From: Pseudomonadota bacterium | GTDB lineage: Bacteria; Pseudomonadota; Alphaproteobacteria; Rhizobiales; Xanthobacteraceae | Assembly (NCBI GenBank): GCA_023405565.1 | Contig: JAEXXW010000137.1 | Span: forward strand, 1-6,759 | Length of the DNA: 6,759 nt | Direction: 5' to 3' | Part shown: positions 6,590-6,759 of the stretch, one piece after another | How the letters are laid out: each line of letters starts with the position of its first letter | Position numbering within the stretch: position 1 is the stretch's first letter | Notes under the pieces: model-generated | The model's input: only the letters and a program-made list of their open reading frames with translations | Database searches by the model: none | Told to the model about the DNA's origin: nothing | Position numbers and translations under genes: made by a program

Positions 6590-6625
6590 CGAATTGATGT
6601 TTTGCGAAACGACGTCATCAATTCG
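6590..6625. repeat. Inverted repeat just after the secreted-protein gene
   Basis: The arms cgaattgatg (6590-6599) and catcaattcg (6616-6625) match perfectly over 10 bases around a 16-base loop. The dyad starts two bases after the stop codon. It may fold at the mRNA 3' end, but the stem is AT-rich and no U-run follows, so it is not a classical intrinsic terminator. Confidence 0.45.
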
Positions 6626-6646
6626 CCACGGCTGAATGCAATTGAA

Positions 6647-6670
6647 AATTAGCCTCTTCATGAGGTAATT
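6647..6670. repeat. Hairpin in the AT-rich spacer before the right-edge gene
   Basis: The arms aatta (6647-6651) plus cctc (6653-6656) pair with gagg (6662-6665) plus taatt (6666-6670), with one bulged G and a ttcat loop. That gives nine base pairs. It lies between the secreted-protein stop and the ribosome binding site at 6695. It could be a weak terminator or a 5' leader element; nothing in the sequence decides between these. Confidence 0.35.
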
Positions 6671-6694
6671 GATTGTCGTAGCAGGCGTTGCTCC

Positions 6695-6700
6695 AGGGGA
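6695..6700 (+). promoter_or_regulatory. Strong ribosome binding site before ATG 6708
   Basis: AGGGGA lies seven bases before the ATG at 6708. This is the best Shine-Dalgarno match on the plus strand of the window and is the main evidence that a gene starts there. Confidence 0.5.
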
Positions 6701-6707
6701 CGGGGCG

Positions 6708-6759
6708 ATGTCCTTCACCCAGCCCCGCTCGGTTTCGCGTTTCATGCGACTCGTCGCAA
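6708..6759 (+). CDS. Start of an unidentified plus-strand gene, cut by window edge
   Basis: An ATG with a well-placed AGGGGA opens a frame of 17 codons running off the window, beginning MSFTQPRSVSRFMRLVA. The basic N-terminus could precede a membrane or signal segment, but too little is visible to name a product. Because ndvC often has other glucan genes nearby, a glucan-related gene is possible, but this is a guess. A minus-strand frame covering the same bases (6509-6745) starts without a ribosome binding site and ends inside the neighbouring gene, so I treat it as a shadow. Confidence 0.5.
   Translation, partial: MSFTQPRSVSRFMRLVA

Noticed and set aside
6509..6745. 78-codon minus-strand open frame at the right edge
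   Set aside because: It has no ribosome binding site or domain, and runs into the coding end of the secreted-protein gene. A plus-strand start with a strong ribosome binding site lies in the same region.

Overview
The window looks like ordinary chromosomal DNA from an alphaproteobacterium of the order Hyphomicrobiales (Rhizobiales), most likely Bradyrhizobium/Nitrobacteraceae-like. This rests on the GC-rich coding style, a GlmU-GlmS pair, an NdvC-type glucan protein typical of bradyrhizobia, and intergenic palindromes of a kind I associate with that group. Only protein similarity and general knowledge were available, so the genus is not fixed.

Layout, left to right. The left end carries glmS on the minus strand; its start is at 1295 and its C-terminal part lies outside the window. 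Upstream of it, also on the minus strand, is a complete glmU (start 2878, stop 1523). The 227-base gap between them is unusual for a co-directional pair: it holds three or four back-to-back palindromes and a possible glmU terminator. A 120-base divergent region (2879-2998) separates glmU from two plus-strand genes. The first encodes an inner-membrane protein with one transmembrane segment, a coiled coil, a Pro/Thr-rich linker and a SPOR-like C-terminus. The second encodes a 130-residue polytopic membrane protein with a VKOR-like two-cysteine loop. The latter overlaps tail-to-tail by 44 bases with a minus-strand gene for a membrane-anchored GH17 protein that resembles Bradyrhizobium NdvC (cyclic beta-1,3/1,6-glucan synthesis). 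Divergent from ndvC is a small secreted four-cysteine protein on the plus strand (6100-6588). The right end holds AT-richer intergenic DNA with two palindromes, and probably the first 17 codons of another plus-strand gene with a strong ribosome binding site at 6708.

How the genes fit together: GlmS and GlmU supply glucosamine-6-phosphate and then UDP-GlcNAc for peptidoglycan and lipid A. NdvC and the small secreted protein probably serve periplasmic glucan production. The SPOR-like protein probably sits at the peptidoglycan. The shared theme is cell-envelope carbohydrate metabolism. I found no RNA gene, CRISPR array, insertion sequence or phage gene. The most interesting items are the repeat cluster inside the glmU-glmS pair, the degenerate VKOR-like small membrane protein, the convergent coding overlap, and the unstudied secreted protein beside ndvC.
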